From assembly GCA_016806645.1 (NCBI GenBank), contig JACSYO010000511.1:365001-429000 (forward strand): DNA of 64,000 bases, written 5' to 3'. Shown here one piece after another: positions 34,769 to 46,731 of the stretch; the first letter of the stretch is position 1; each line of letters starts with the position of its first letter. The notes under the pieces were generated by a model that saw nothing but the letters and a program-made list of their open reading frames with translations, was not told the DNA's origin and searched no databases. Both the position numbers and the translations under genes were made by a program. The stretch is from Ophiodon elongatus. Lineage: Eukaryota; Chordata; Actinopteri; Perciformes; Hexagrammidae.

Positions 34769-37700
34769 TTAGACGCCATTGTTGGGACAGTGTGTTGGGG
34801 TGGGGGTGTAAACAGGGATGGCTATATCCCCGATCTCCTGCACCCTCACAGGCCTGGGCGGGGTGACCAGAACGTAGTCGTACTCTGTGTGCAGCACCTT
34901 CTCGTACACGCTCTGCAGACCCACTGTCTTGGGGATGTGGGCCTGGTAGTAGTTGTCCCGGCGGTTGGGGTCCCGGGGCAGGGAGGCCGTCTTGGAGAGG
35001 CTGCTGAAGGAGGACAGGGTGGGGGCTGGAGAGGGAGCCGCGTTGGCTCTCACTGCCGAGGGGCTCCAGCAGCGATCCGAGTGGCCCAGGACCTTACATT
35101 CACTGGTGCAAGCCCACAGAGCTGGAGGAGAGGAAGAAAAAGAAAGAGGAGTCAGATTTAGAACCACATGACCACTTTAATGACATCATCACGTTGAGCT
35201 ATTGAAATGTGCCATTGCTCTTTCCCTTACCATTTTGGCCACCCATGGGAGGAACCACAGCCCCGTCCTTCTTCAGGCCAGTGTCTCCACTGACATCACT
35301 GTCGCTGTCGTTGAAGTCACTGTCTCCCTTGCCACTGTCTTTGCCACTGAAGGCCGGGTCCCTCGCAGAGATGGTGGTGTAAGAGTTCCCCTTCCAGATG
35401 GTGATGGGCCTCACGGCCTCTTTGGCGTTCCCATAGCCAGGCAGAGTGGAGTAGCCCTGCAAGGGGGGAGAGAGAGAGAGAACACAGAGGTTAGCGTCTG
35501 CTGGACGAGCACATCGCAGATTAGTCATTGCTGTGTGCCACTATACACCTCCCCTCCCCTCCCCTCTCGGGCACAATGTCCCGAAGGTGCGTCTCACCTC
35601 GTGTTTATTCCCTCGGGGCTTGCTGTTGCTGTCTGAGTCATACACGCAGGGCACCTCGCTGCCGTCCTCCGAGGCCGAGCACATGTCACTGCCCCCGGGG
35701 TGAGCCGTGGTGAACCCACCGGGCTGGCTGCCGTAGGAGTGCCCGTCAAAGCCCGCCCCGCCCCCGCTCCCGTGGAGAGGCAGAAGCGGGTTGTCCACCA
35801 CGTGGTTCCGGCCCCGCTCCAGCGTGCCCTTCTCGCCGTACGAGTCGCTGTCTTCTCCGCTCTTGTCCCGCTTGCGACGGTTGCAGGTGGTGGCGATGAG
35901 GATGATGGCGAGCAGCAGGAGCGTGCAGCTCCCCGCGAGGACGACGATGATCACCACGGACAGGTCCCACTGCGCGTGCACCTCTTCCCCGCCGCCCGGC
36001 TGGTACACCGTCCTGTCGCTCGGCGGGGAGCCCGCGATGATGAGGAAGTGGAGCGTGGCGGTGGAGGTGAGCGCGGGCCTCCCGTTGTCACTCACCGTCA
36101 CGGTCACGCTCAGAGTTTCGTCCACGTCGTGGCTGAGCACCTGGTTGAGGTAGATCTCTCCGGTGGCTTTGTTGACCGAGAACACGGAGGGCTCACCGGT
36201 GGCCAGCCCGTAGGACAGCTCCGCGTTCACGCCCTCGTCCGCATCCCGCGCATCCACCCGGGTGATGACGTAGCCGCTCGGCGCGTCCCGGGGCAGGAGG
36301 ACTTCGGCTGAGCCGTTGTTGAGAGGCGGCTGAGTGATCACCGGTGCGTTATCGTTCTGGTCCACTATCCTCACATAGACATTGGCGCTGCCGGACAGGG
36401 ACGGGGAGCCGCCGTCGCTGGCCGTGATGCGGAGCTCCAACTGTTTCATCACCTCGTAGTTGAAGCTCCGGAGCGCGTAAAGCGACCCGCTGGCCGGGTC
36501 CAGTGACACGAAGGTGGAAATTGGCGAGCCCATGAAATATGTGTCCGCCAGCTTGTAGCTGACCTTCCCGTTTGACCCCAAGTCCATGTCCCGCGCCACC
36601 ACCGTGGCGATGTATGCGCCAGGCGCGTTGTTCTCCGCCACGGCCACCTCGTACACCGGTTTGCTGAACACCGGAGCATTGTCGTTCTCGTCCGTCAGCC
36701 GGATCGTGTACTGAGTGATGGTCCTGAAGGGCGGGGAGCCCAGATCCTCCGCCACCACCGTGAGGTTATATTCCGGGATTTTCTCCCGGTCCAGCGGGCT
36801 GGTGCTCACGATCATGAAGCTGTCCTCGTACGCCTGCTGCAGCCTGAAGTGGTCGTGTCCGTAGAGCGTGCAGTGCACCTGCCCGTTAGCGCCGGAGTCT
36901 CTGTCCGAGGTGCTGACCAGAGCCACGAAGCTCTCTCTGGCCGCCGCCTCGGTGATGTACGCTATCCCCGCCGTTATGGACGTCATAGGGGTGATGGAGA
37001 TCTCCGGTGCGTTGTCGTTAACGTCCTGTACCTGCACGACAATTTTGCAGATGGCCGGGCTCGGGTTCGGACCCAGGTCGGTGGCCTGGACGTCAAACTC
37101 GTACGTGGTCTTACTTTCAAAGTCAATCGGGCTCTCCAGGGTGAGCCGCCCGGTCTTCCTGTCCACTTTGAAGAGTTGTCGTATCTCCGTCGGCACCTGG
37201 TGACCGAACCCGTACACCACCTCGCCGTTCAGACCCTCGTCCGGGTCCTCCGCGTTCAGGTCCAGCAAGAGGAAACCCATCGGTGCGTCCTCGGGCAGGT
37301 CCACGGAGAAGCTCTTCCGGTCGAACACCGGGCTGTTGTCGTTGTAGTCTTTCACCTTGACGTTGATGCGCGTTGTCCCGGTGCGGGACGGGTTGCCGCC
37401 GTCCATGGCGACCAGCTCCAGCGCGTAAGAACCCTGCGTCTCCCGGTCCAGCTCCTTCATGAGCACCAGCTCCGCATATTTAACCCCGTCGGCCCTGCTG
37501 AGCACGTCGATCGAAAAGTGGCTGTTGACGGAGATCTGGTAGCTTTGGATGTAGTTCACACCGACGTCCTCATCCACGGCAAAGTCCAGCGGGATCCGCG
37601 TGCCCACCGCCGTGTTCTCCGAGATCTCCAGGCTCGACTCTTTCCGGGGGAACTCGGGGGAGTTGTCGTTGATGTCCTTGACCTCCACCTCGACGTGGAT

Positions 37701-38039
37701 GAGTTTGAACTGCTCTTTGGAGAAGCTGACCACGTCGAAAGCGATGAGGCAGTGCTGGGTGTGTTTGCAGATCCGCTCCCTGTCTATCCTCTCTCCGATG
37801 GCCAGCTGCCCGTCGCTCTCCCTCAGACGGATGAAAGAAGAGTTGAACTGTTTCATCATCCTGAAATTGGTCCTGGAGCCCGTGGAGGATATGTCCTTGG
37901 CCAAGTTTCCAATCACTGTCCCCGGTGCGTCTTCCTCAAATGTCTGATACTTCACCGTCTTCCCTTGTGTGACAGCAGCCAGGCTGGCCAAAGAGACGCA
38001 CACGAGCACCAGCAGCCCGTTCCACCCTGTTTCTCCCAT
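34769..38039 (-). CDS. pcdh8: Protocadherin-8 (PAPC-like), complete, 3 coding exons
   Basis: Calcium-dependent adhesion protein of the plasma membrane. The family acts in paraxial mesoderm movement and somite segmentation (PAPC) and at synapses (arcadlin). Exons on the - strand: 35598-38039, 35231-35456, 34769-35121; GT-AG, total 3021 nt, 1006 aa. Residues 1-26 are a signal peptide ([19 protein letters not shown]). Six cadherin repeats follow, with DxNDN linkers at 122-126, 231-235, 339-343, 450-454 and 560-564. The membrane span is about 694-718, then a basic stop-transfer NRRKRDK. The large first exon carrying the whole ectodomain is typical of non-clustered protocadherins. The tail has an acidic serine stretch ([16 protein letters not shown]) and in exon 3 the conserved [11 protein letters not shown] motif shared with delta-2 protocadherins. 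I chose the ATG at 38039 because the one 13 codons upstream would spoil the signal peptide. Confidence 0.95.
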
Positions 38040-38238
38040 CTTGGCACCTTCACTCCAAAATGAACTGAAATTCGGCAAGCTGTCCGCACTGAGTCCGATT
38101 TAAAGTTGAAACAAAACGCACCTGCCAAAAATCTACTCCTTCCCCGCTCACCTCCACTCTCCGGTGTTGTTTATCTTTTTGTATAAAGCCAGTATTAAAT
38201 ATTCCATATGTCTTTCAATGCGCACTGTGGATGCGCTC

Positions 38239-38240
<2 letters not shown>

Positions 38241-38297
<57 letters not shown>

Positions 38298-38308
38298 CCT
38301 CTCTCTCG
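38241..38308 (-). repeat. (CT)n microsatellite in pcdh8 5' UTR
   Basis: CT run on the + strand, GA on the pcdh8 strand. It sits between the predicted TATA box (38362) and the start codon, so it is probably transcribed in the 5' UTR. Confidence 0.92.
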
Positions 38309-38361
38309 ACTGAGGTGTGCTGCTCTCTCAGCGCAAGAGGGCTGCAGTGTCTGCAGGAGGG

Positions 38362-38404
38362 TTTATACGGCGAGGCATGCAAATGAGCCGCACTGTGACC
38401 AATC
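38362..38404 (-). promoter_or_regulatory. pcdh8: pcdh8 core promoter: TATA, octamer, CCAAT
   Basis: On the pcdh8 strand TATAAA is at 38362-38367. Upstream of it lie the octamer ATTTGCAT (38377-38384) and ATTGG, an inverted CCAAT box (38399-38403). Spacing is compatible with a transcription start near 38335 and a roughly 300-base 5' UTR. The site calls are read from sequence; function is inferred. Confidence 0.55.
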
Positions 38405-39393
38405 CGGGCTTTGAGAGGGGGAGAGAGAAAAAAAAAAGGGGGGACTTCTGAAAGACCTCTAAACCCTGTTTAGAGATTCCTGGACTGTGCGGAGAAACTT
38501 GGCACCCAATATGTGGGCTAAACGCGGGGCTTGATTTAATACAGCTATAGTTTCCGTTGCTTGTTTATGTTCCTCGGGCTGTTAAATGAGTCTGCGCACC
38601 GACACATGGGGTGTGGGGGGGTGTGGGGTGTGGGGTGTGGGGGAGCTCAGAGATGCGCAGTGTCCCTGAGCTAGAGGACAAAGCATTTGAATAGGAGTGT
38701 CTGCTCAGGATGCTGTACCATATAGGCGTACTTTCAGCATAAAGAGATTTATGCCACAACACTGTTCGGTTGGATCCCCACGCGCGTGTCCCGCGTAACC
38801 CCTCTGCTGGAGCACAAGCAGGCACTGGGAGGCTGAGTTGTCCCAGTGACCTCTCCACCTCTGGTGGCGGAATAACTTCACCCCACGCAAGAATACGACG
38901 TGATTTTGTCCTTGTCTCCCACCTCCGAGTGCCCCGATCCACTCACCCACAGGCAGATACGATTTCATATAATGCACTTCTGATAGAGTCGTAATGCTGA
39001 GGCAGCTCAACGTGCTGAATAATGGCTGAGCCGGGGATTCTAAGAATGTGGTGTAACTGGTGGTAATATCGTCGTTTTATTGCTCATTTTTTTCTCATTA
39101 ATAAATTCCATAAATTTGCTCTGACTTCTATTATTCGTCCCCCTAGTGTGTTGTAATCCAGTAATTGTTTGCCCAACAGATCATATCTGGGACTAGAAAG
39201 GGACTATATCCACTTAAACATTGATTTTATTATAATTCGGTCTCAGCTCAGATCGGCTCACGAGATGTCTCGTGCGCAAAAGAGGGGATTTATTTAAAAA
39301 AATGTTTTTAAATTAAAGCCAGTGTAACGGGCCGGTTTAACACGCGACTCTCCTTGGCCTCGTCTGCCAGAACAGAGAGGCGCAGGTGAAGCC

Positions 39394-39394
<1 letters not shown>

Positions 39395-39452
<58 letters not shown>

Positions 39453-39463
39453 ACACACACACA
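39395..39463. repeat. (CA)n microsatellite
   Basis: CA run with one G interruption, followed at 39476 by a short (TCAC)n run. Confidence 0.93.
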
Positions 39464-40032
39464 AGCGGTCACGCACTCACTCACTCACTCACAGTGTTTC
39501 GCGAGCCCGTTACAAATGGGATTTGGCTGTAAACGCAGGGGGGGATTTATCAGGAATTCAATAGTGAGATTATATCAAAGGCGTATGAAGCCCTCGTTAG
39601 TAGCGGCGGGATAATGGCATGGCAGGGTCTCCCTTTGCAGCCGTCCACGCCGGTATTGTGGCCCCTGAGCCGGTCTGTGGGGACCCTAACCCCCGCTGCC
39701 TCCATGCAGCCCTCTGTCTAACTGCAGCATAATGAGGCAAAGCCACATGCAGTCTTTGTATACCATCCCCACATCCCGGCCCCTCTCCTCCCTCCCCCTC
39801 TCCCCCTTCCCCAGACCGGCCCCGGTCCCAGCCACGACTCCTTTCATTACAGGGAGATTGGAGATGAATTGCCCTGGACATCAGGGTCCCTCCTATTAAA
39901 ATACATTTAGAGAGCGACCGGGGCCCCGTCACGGCTCTTTAAGAGATTTTCTCATTCTTCCCCATTGGAATCGGTCTCCCTTTCACTCTTTCCCTCTCTT
40001 CCTATACTCACCCCTCCCTCGCTCCCCCACCC

Positions 40033-40042
40033 CCTCTCTCTC

Positions 40043-40112
<70 letters not shown>
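40033..40112. repeat. (CT)n microsatellite
   Basis: CT run with two G interruptions, leading into a short CA run. Confidence 0.93.
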
Positions 40113-40119
<7 letters not shown>

Positions 40120-40753
40120 CGCACACGCAGGCACACACAGCTTTTCAGGGGCAACACTCGCCTTGCAGTAGAAGCTAATATCAGTTGGCATGTTCTATAA
40201 AGAACCCATCTGCCACAGAAAGTCAAATAGGAGACACCTGAATGGACAACATCTAGTCAAGCAGCTTGCATCGTTAGACACAGTCAGGCCTGTCCTACCC
40301 GATAAGGAGACATCATTCTGTGATTAATTAAGGTCATCACAGCAAAAAGGTCAGCTCTTATATATAGAGTTTATACGTTGGGTTATTAATAATTATTTTT
40401 ACTAGAGCTTTATAGATTAGTTATGATTCATTGGAGTCGAGGAGGGTCTTTTTTCCCTTTTGTCCCCCAGAAAAAGACAGCTTTTCCTAACCTGACTCAT
40501 GATGTTGCACTTTGCCACATGCAGAAGGCAGCAGACCATGTGTCTGGGGTTCATTGCCCATTGGAAATTCGAATAAGACGTAAAGGTTTAAATTGAGTAT
40601 ACCTATAATAAGCCTTCACTTGGGAAGGTGTTGCAGTTTTCTCTATCACAGGAGGAGAGTTCAAAGCAAATGTGAATAACTGGAGGGCATTTCTTTTTTT
40701 TCTTTTTTTACAAAGTGGAAGACAAGTTTCAGCCCCCTAATAAATGTTGTTAT

Positions 40754-40781
40754 CAGTTGCCCATATCTTGATGGGCAACTG
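40754..40781. repeat. Perfect 11-bp inverted repeat followed by T6
   Basis: CAGTTGCCCAT (40754-40764) and ATGGGCAACTG (40771-40781) flank a 6-base loop, followed by TTTTTT. Confidence 0.85.
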
Positions 40782-41032
40782 TTTTTTCTATATTGGAAAA
40801 AACACGGGCTAAAAGGTAGGTCTCACATCCCGGAAACCCCAGCTGTACATATGTTCCTATCGATGGTTCTGGACTCATATATGAAGCATTATTAAATAAT
40901 TAATAAGTATCAGTGATAAAAATGAAGCTATAAGGTAACTGGTGGATTTGTGTCAGCAGCAACGCGAGCCTGATCCAAAAGATCCCTCTTTCACTCTCAA
41001 GCATTGTGAAGAGCCCATTCTGTCCCGGCTGA

Positions 41033-41088
41033 AGGAGAGAGAGAGAGAGGGAGAGAGATAGAGACAGAGAGAGACAGAGAGAGAGAGC
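41033..41088. repeat. (GA)n imperfect microsatellite
   Basis: GA run with ATAG and ACAG interruptions. Confidence 0.9.
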
Positions 41089-41219
41089 TTCTATTGAACC
41101 ACAATAATATAGTGTGCTCACTGCGGGGCTGTTTTTTTATTCTGCCGTGTGAGAACCTTGGTGTTTATTCTCATTTCTTTATGTATTTAGAGTGCAGGAC
41201 CCCTAATGCCGCTCAGCAT

Positions 41220-41257
<38 letters not shown>

Positions 41258-41850
41258 AAATACAGAGCAATCAAAAGCAAATTACACTATATGTTGAGTC
41301 TCGCCTCGCGGATTAAACTCCCTGCACGTGCATGTGCGCGTGCATCAAACAGAAAGACAGACAGATAGACTGTTTTGTTTCTTCTCTCCTTACAATGTTT
41401 GACGGGCTTTTGCATCCTCACCGCCCCTCAGAGCAAAGCTGTCGTTTGTGAAGGACACTCACACTCTCTCTCTCTCTGACACACACACACACACACACAC
41501 CTAAAAAAAAGAAAATCTTTCACGTGACCACCGTGTCGATCTCGCCCGTCTGCACGCGAGTTCAACAATAGCAGCATTAGAGAGTCTCCGAAATCCCCTC
41601 TATTCTTCACGAGACATATTAGCATTTTCTTTAACGTATATATAAATATGTCTTTAGAAGGACCCCCCCCCTCTCCTCCTTTCTTTCTTTTCTTCTGCAT
41701 TGTGGTCCCATTTGCTCATAGTGATCGCCGGGTATTCGGGGTCTGAAGCCGGTCGCCCGATCCCTGCCTCTCGTAGGGGCTTAACTCATTGAGATGGAAA
41801 TAGGCGATTTGGTGTCTTTTGTCCACCAGATAAGCGGTGGAAGGAGAAAG

Positions 41851-41851
<1 letters not shown>

Positions 41852-41898
<47 letters not shown>
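41852..41898. repeat. (GA)23 microsatellite
   Basis: Pure GA run. Confidence 0.95.
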
Positions 41899-41900
<2 letters not shown>

Positions 41901-44150
41901 GAGAAAGGAGTATGTGTTCTTGCGTGTGGTGAGGAGGGGGGTTTAAGATAATCGATCAGGGCGCTGACCCCCCCACCCATTCCCCTCTCGGCTAACCTTT
42001 GCTTAACTCGCGTGCCATCACAAGCACAAAGTCCTAATTGGTTCCCCGCACTAATTATCCAATTATCGCCTCTCCACCGGAGAACCGCACTCCAGGGCCC
42101 GTCTGTGATGAACTCATCCTCTGCACTATTGATGAAAATGATTAGGAGTGAATGCGCACATCAGCTCGAGAGTGCACCACTTGAGGAACCTGTGCCACGG
42201 CCCCAATGCATGGAGGTCTTCAAGCACTTCACTATACGGAGGGATTCGCGCGCCCATTCAACCTGTATTATTCCTAAACCCTTATCGGAAATTGAACGCC
42301 TGATAAAGTGGAGTGCAGGTTAATTAGGCCCCTTTGTGTGGCCCTTAGGTGAGAAATAAAGGTCGGAGGCTGTGAGGCTGGCACTCGTTTTAAAGAATGG
42401 CCGAAAATATGAATTGGTTTTCAAAATAATGGATCAACTGATTAATTGTTAACCCTGTGCTTGGTTTTTTCTTCTTCTTCCAAAATGGAACATAGAGCTT
42501 CCCTCAGCTTCCATAAAGCCCTTTAAAGAAACGTAACAACTTTTATATTCTCACTTTCGGCTTATAATAAATATACAAAATACTAGGCTATTTCGGGAGG
42601 GCATTTCACTTTGATACTTAAGCAAAAAAAACGGACATTTTCTTTATCCATGTGGTTTCTCCAGTCTGAGGATGTGATGCTTTTGCTCAACCTATTATGT
42701 CACAGTTAGCTATATATCTTTAGGTTTTGGACTATTGGTCCGAGATATTTGACAATATTCCCTTGCATGAGCATTTTTCACTATTTTTTTACATTAGACA
42801 ATATTATTAATTGATGAGTCGAGAAAAGTCGATTAATCACAATATAATGAAACAATTACAACGTTAAGTTTTTTTAAAATTTTTTATTGAAACCATAATG
42901 TTGGAACGTTGGACAAGAGAAAAATGAAAGACTCCCGCCCTGCTCTCTCAAAAAAAGTCAGACTAACATACCTTCGAGCCAAAAGAAAAGTTAGAAAGCG
43001 CACCAAACTGCAGTGTAAATATGCTCGTTTTAAGGAAAACAACATAATTGATATTGCTGGAATAAATGGACACGCTGCCAGACTACTTTGCATTCTGATT
43101 GCTCCAGGGGACCGATAGTGAACATGTAATGGTGCAACAGGCGGTGAACTGCGGTGAGCCAGATCTGAATGGAGCAGCAGGCATGGACTGGCACCAGGAC
43201 GCCACCAGATTGATAACGTCCAGTTACATTAAACATGTATTCTCTTTTCTCCATCCCTTTTTCCTTTAGTTAACTTCTGCTCCGATCCATCACCTTCCAG
43301 CCCATCTGTCGCTGATTGCTGCAACACTTTGAATAAATTCCTCCCGACAAACAAAGCGGTTAACATCTCATGAATGCCGCTTTTTACACCCCGCACACAG
43401 ATTGTGGGGAAACTTTAGGGCCAGCGGAGTAACCAGTGCAAAGAAATCTGTCCTGGGACACTCCCTCTTAGCTTCCACTTCATTACCGGTATTGTGGTCG
43501 GGAGCGCGCAATCTGTGCGGCCGTCTCCGCCCGGCCCCGCCAGCTTTCTAATGAGTTTCCAATGATGATTTAGAAGCTCTCGGGCCCGTTTCCCTCCAAG
43601 CTCCTCCCACCTCCCCTCTCATTCTCCCTTTCACTGCTTTTGAGTGTCATCCGCTTTTGTCTGGAGCTGTTTCCATCACAGGCATTCTGGAGCGTGATTC
43701 AGGGGAGGTCAGGGGGAGCGCACATAAAGATTCACACATCAGGCCTGAATAAAGGAACGAGCTAATGGGGAGTTATTCGTTACCAAGTTTGGCTCCGGCC
43801 TCAGTCTAGAAGTGGAGAACCGAGAAGGGGGGGGGGGTCTTTTTTAGTATGCCTTATTTCCTAATTTTGAAGACAAAAAGGAGCTAAAAGTTAGTGCGTG
43901 AGGTAATGAAAGGCTTGAGGGTGTGTGTGTGTGTGTGCGTGTGTGTGTGTGTGTGGGGGGCTGCGTGTGCTTTGCGCACACCTGATGGTTGCAGTGCGCC
44001 AGATTGTGCCTTGCTTTGGATGAACAGATGGGGGTGGATGAGTTAAGAGAGGCATGGAGGGAGGGAATGGCAGACGTCTGCATATCACTCATGTGAAGTT
44101 ATGTGTCCCCTTCTTCTCTCTTCTTGCATGGTCCATGTGCATGAAAAAAA

Positions 44151-44184
44151 AGAAGAAGAAGAAGAAGAAGAAGAAGAAGAAAAG
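44151..44184. repeat. (GAA)n microsatellite
   Basis: GAA/AAG trinucleotide run. Confidence 0.9.
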
Positions 44185-44566
44185 AATAGGCACCAGCACG
44201 CAGATGAACTGCATTTGATGGGAGAGGTTTATGTTGCAGAAAGCAGGTTGGTGGCATAATTGCCTGTGATTTTTCCTCAATCAATGGCACATTGTCTGAG
44301 GCTCATATAGAGATGTATAGGGAATATTTTTACTGGTCAAATGGCTCACTTAACAACCTTGTGAGGACAAATTAATACCCTTAGACACAGCATGGCGTAA
44401 CACACTGCATCACCGCATGGGGATGAATATTCAGCTGAATTGTGAACATTGGATCAGTGGTTATAAGTAACACTTTTAAACAGCTGCCCCAGACACAGAT
44501 CAGCACTATCTGTTATTTAGAACAAGTGGGAGGCAGTTACTGAAAGGTCAACTTAAAAAGTTGTGT

Positions 44567-44567
44567 T

Positions 44568-44633
<66 letters not shown>
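44567..44633. repeat. (AT)n palindromic tract
   Basis: AT run with symmetric ATAC and GTAT interruptions, so the two halves are inverted copies. Confidence 0.92.
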
Positions 44634-45149
44634 ATATTTTTTACCAGGCTAGTAGCAGCATGGCTCTATGATAGATTCCCATGGAATTTTGTAGGCTATA
44701 GAAAGGCGTGGTCCCCAGAGAAGGAAGCCTAGGGGGGGGGGGGGGGGTGTATCTCCAGGTCTGTGGCGAGGACGAGTTTCTAAAAATTTTGATATAATTC
44801 AATAGACAAACTATCAAAACCTACATGGACCGCACAGCCCGGGTTTTTGTCAGTAAACACAGACGACTAATATAAACTATAGCTGATGCCACAGGTGAAG
44901 ATTATAAGACAGCTGTGTTAATGCTCTTATAGTTTCAGCAGTTTGGTTGAATATTGCATGTTCTTGCCCTGTTGTTAGTTAGCTTTATTAAATTTAGATA
45001 ACTGAGGACTGTACATTTAGATAGTATGGACCCAGCAGTGAAACGCTGACCCTGTTTCTTTGGAGCAGTTGGCTACATATTACACATTGCATCTTCAGGT
45101 GTTCCTCTGACTCTTGTTCTAGTGGCAACATGAGGTTAACTTTTTTGTT

Positions 45150-45660
45150 TTGTAGTGAAGTATCTCGACAACTATTTAATGGATTGCCATGAAATTTGGT
45201 TCTCACAATCATCCTGCCAAAATGACGAATCCCAAAGAATTTGGTTGTACCTGGGTTTTTCCTCTGGCTTTCCCAGGAGGTTGATATTTGTGGTTAGGAT
45301 GGAAACGTCTCAACAAGTAACAGATGGATTGCTATACAATTTGGGAAGGACGTGCATGTCCCCCTCTGGATGAATTGTAATGAGTTTGGTGATCCCCTCA
45401 ACTTTTCATCCAGCGCCAACGTCAAGTCAAAATTTCGTATTTGACATTAAATGACGTTTCGCCCTTATTGTTAAATGTAATTAAATGTTAGAGGGGTAAG
45501 ATGCTGCACATAGTAAACATTATACCTGCTTAGCATCAGCATGTGAGCATCGTCCTTGTGCGCATGCTAGCATGCTAATGTTGGCACTGCTGTGTCTAAG
45601 TGCAGCTTCACAGAGCTGCTAGCATGGCTGTAGACTCTTTGTCTTGAGGTGCAGATGTGT
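45150..45660 (-). repeat. Percomorph dispersed repeat family P, copy C (reverse)
   Basis: On the + strand it reads gaagtatctcgacaactatt, ggattgccatgaaatttggt, agatggattgctatacaatt, then gcatgctagcatgctaatgt and agctgctagcatggctgtag. This is the reverse complement of the family order and is the most complete copy. Confidence 0.65.
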
Positions 45661-46490
45661 TTGGGAATTTGATTATAGGTCCACTGACTAGATTTTGGGA
45701 CTTTCTACCACGTCTCTCGGTCTCCATTCAGCGAATTGACTTGTCTCGGGTGTCACACGTGAACCAAGTGTGGTCTGACTTTAGTTGCATGTGAACAGCA
45801 TGTTTTAGCCCCCCCCCCACAGCCCCATACTGACAGATCCTCCATCTTAAAAGGCTGTGAACTGTTAGACACAAGGCACCTCTCTGCTCAAATGTCTTCT
45901 TTACACGGATCAGACACATAAAACGCTCATGATGAGATCAAAGATTTTCATCTGCAGTCTAACAAAGAAATAAGTCATGTTTGTATTTACTGCGTGGGCC
46001 TGTAGCATTTCATTTGTGATGACACATCTCATCAGCGTACAGACAAACTTTGCGAATGACTCCCATCACGAAGAAAAAACCTTTTTGAGGCTTATTTAGA
46101 CCGCTTTAACTTTAAGCAATAACCCACTAACCTACTTTATAGACTCTGTGAGTCACACAAGACAATCAGCGAGAGCATGAGCAGCCAAGGTGGAAACGCT
46201 TCTTAAACTTGCCTAGTGATCGGCTACAGAACTCCCACTCTCACTTACTTTGTAATTCCTCTCTGTTATCTCCTCTCCCACTCCTCTTCCCCTCTTCCTC
46301 CACACCTTTTCATATTCCTCTCTCGACTTCTCTGTGTTTTTCGTGCCGTTTCAAGTCCCCGCAGTGCTATTTGGAGCATTAGCGCGGGGCTGTATTAATG
46401 CGGCGAAAGAGGATTGTACAGGTAACACGAGTCCAGCTGGCGGTAAACTCGGCGGTGCGCTTCCCCTCTCACAGAGCATTAAAGCTGTCC

Positions 46491-46519
46491 CTGTTTATGG
46501 AGTCACCCTCCATAAACAG
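46491..46519. repeat. Perfect 12-bp inverted repeat
   Basis: CTGTTTATGGAG (46491-46502), 5-base loop, CTCCATAAACAG (46508-46519). Confidence 0.85.
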
Positions 46520-46604
46520 CACTATATAATTCTCTTTGAACGTTACACCACACGCCTCATATATAAAACAACACAAAATATGAGGGGACACCACGCTGCA
46601 CACG

Positions 46605-46607
<3 letters not shown>

Positions 46608-46675
<68 letters not shown>

Positions 46676-46693
46676 ACATACAGGCTCCACGCG

Positions 46694-46729
<36 letters not shown>
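46608..46729. repeat. Two CA tracts joined by a duplicated CAGGCTxCACGCGCACGCA unit
   Basis: CA runs at 46608-46673 and 46698-46729. The text CAGGCTCCACGCGCACGCA before the second is repeated as CAGGCTACACGCGCACGCA after it, indicating a local duplication. Confidence 0.9.

Positions 46730-46731
<2 letters not shown>

Larger units (their letters stand above)
38405..42340. other. Gene-free flank upstream of pcdh8, part 1
   Basis: No gene recognised. Contains a (GTGGG)n-like G-rich run at 38607-38643, microsatellites listed separately, and non-repetitive blocks at 39480-39640 and 42000-42340. The latter holds gcactaattatccaattatc, a cluster of homeodomain-type cores. Confidence 0.6.

Noticed and set aside
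36849..38063. 404-codon + strand open frame
   Set aside because: It is the antisense shadow of pcdh8 exon 1, whose cadherin motifs are unambiguous on the other strand.
38208..38414. Small + strand open frame over the pcdh8 5' region
   Set aside because: Mostly a (CT)n translation (SLSLSL) opposite the pcdh8 5' UTR.
42012..42323. 103-codon open frame upstream of pcdh8
   Set aside because: No domain; the homeodomain-like AT cores and composition fit a regulatory element better.
44994..45373. Open frames on both strands near 45.2 kb
   Set aside because: They lie inside dispersed repeat copy C, which is non-coding.
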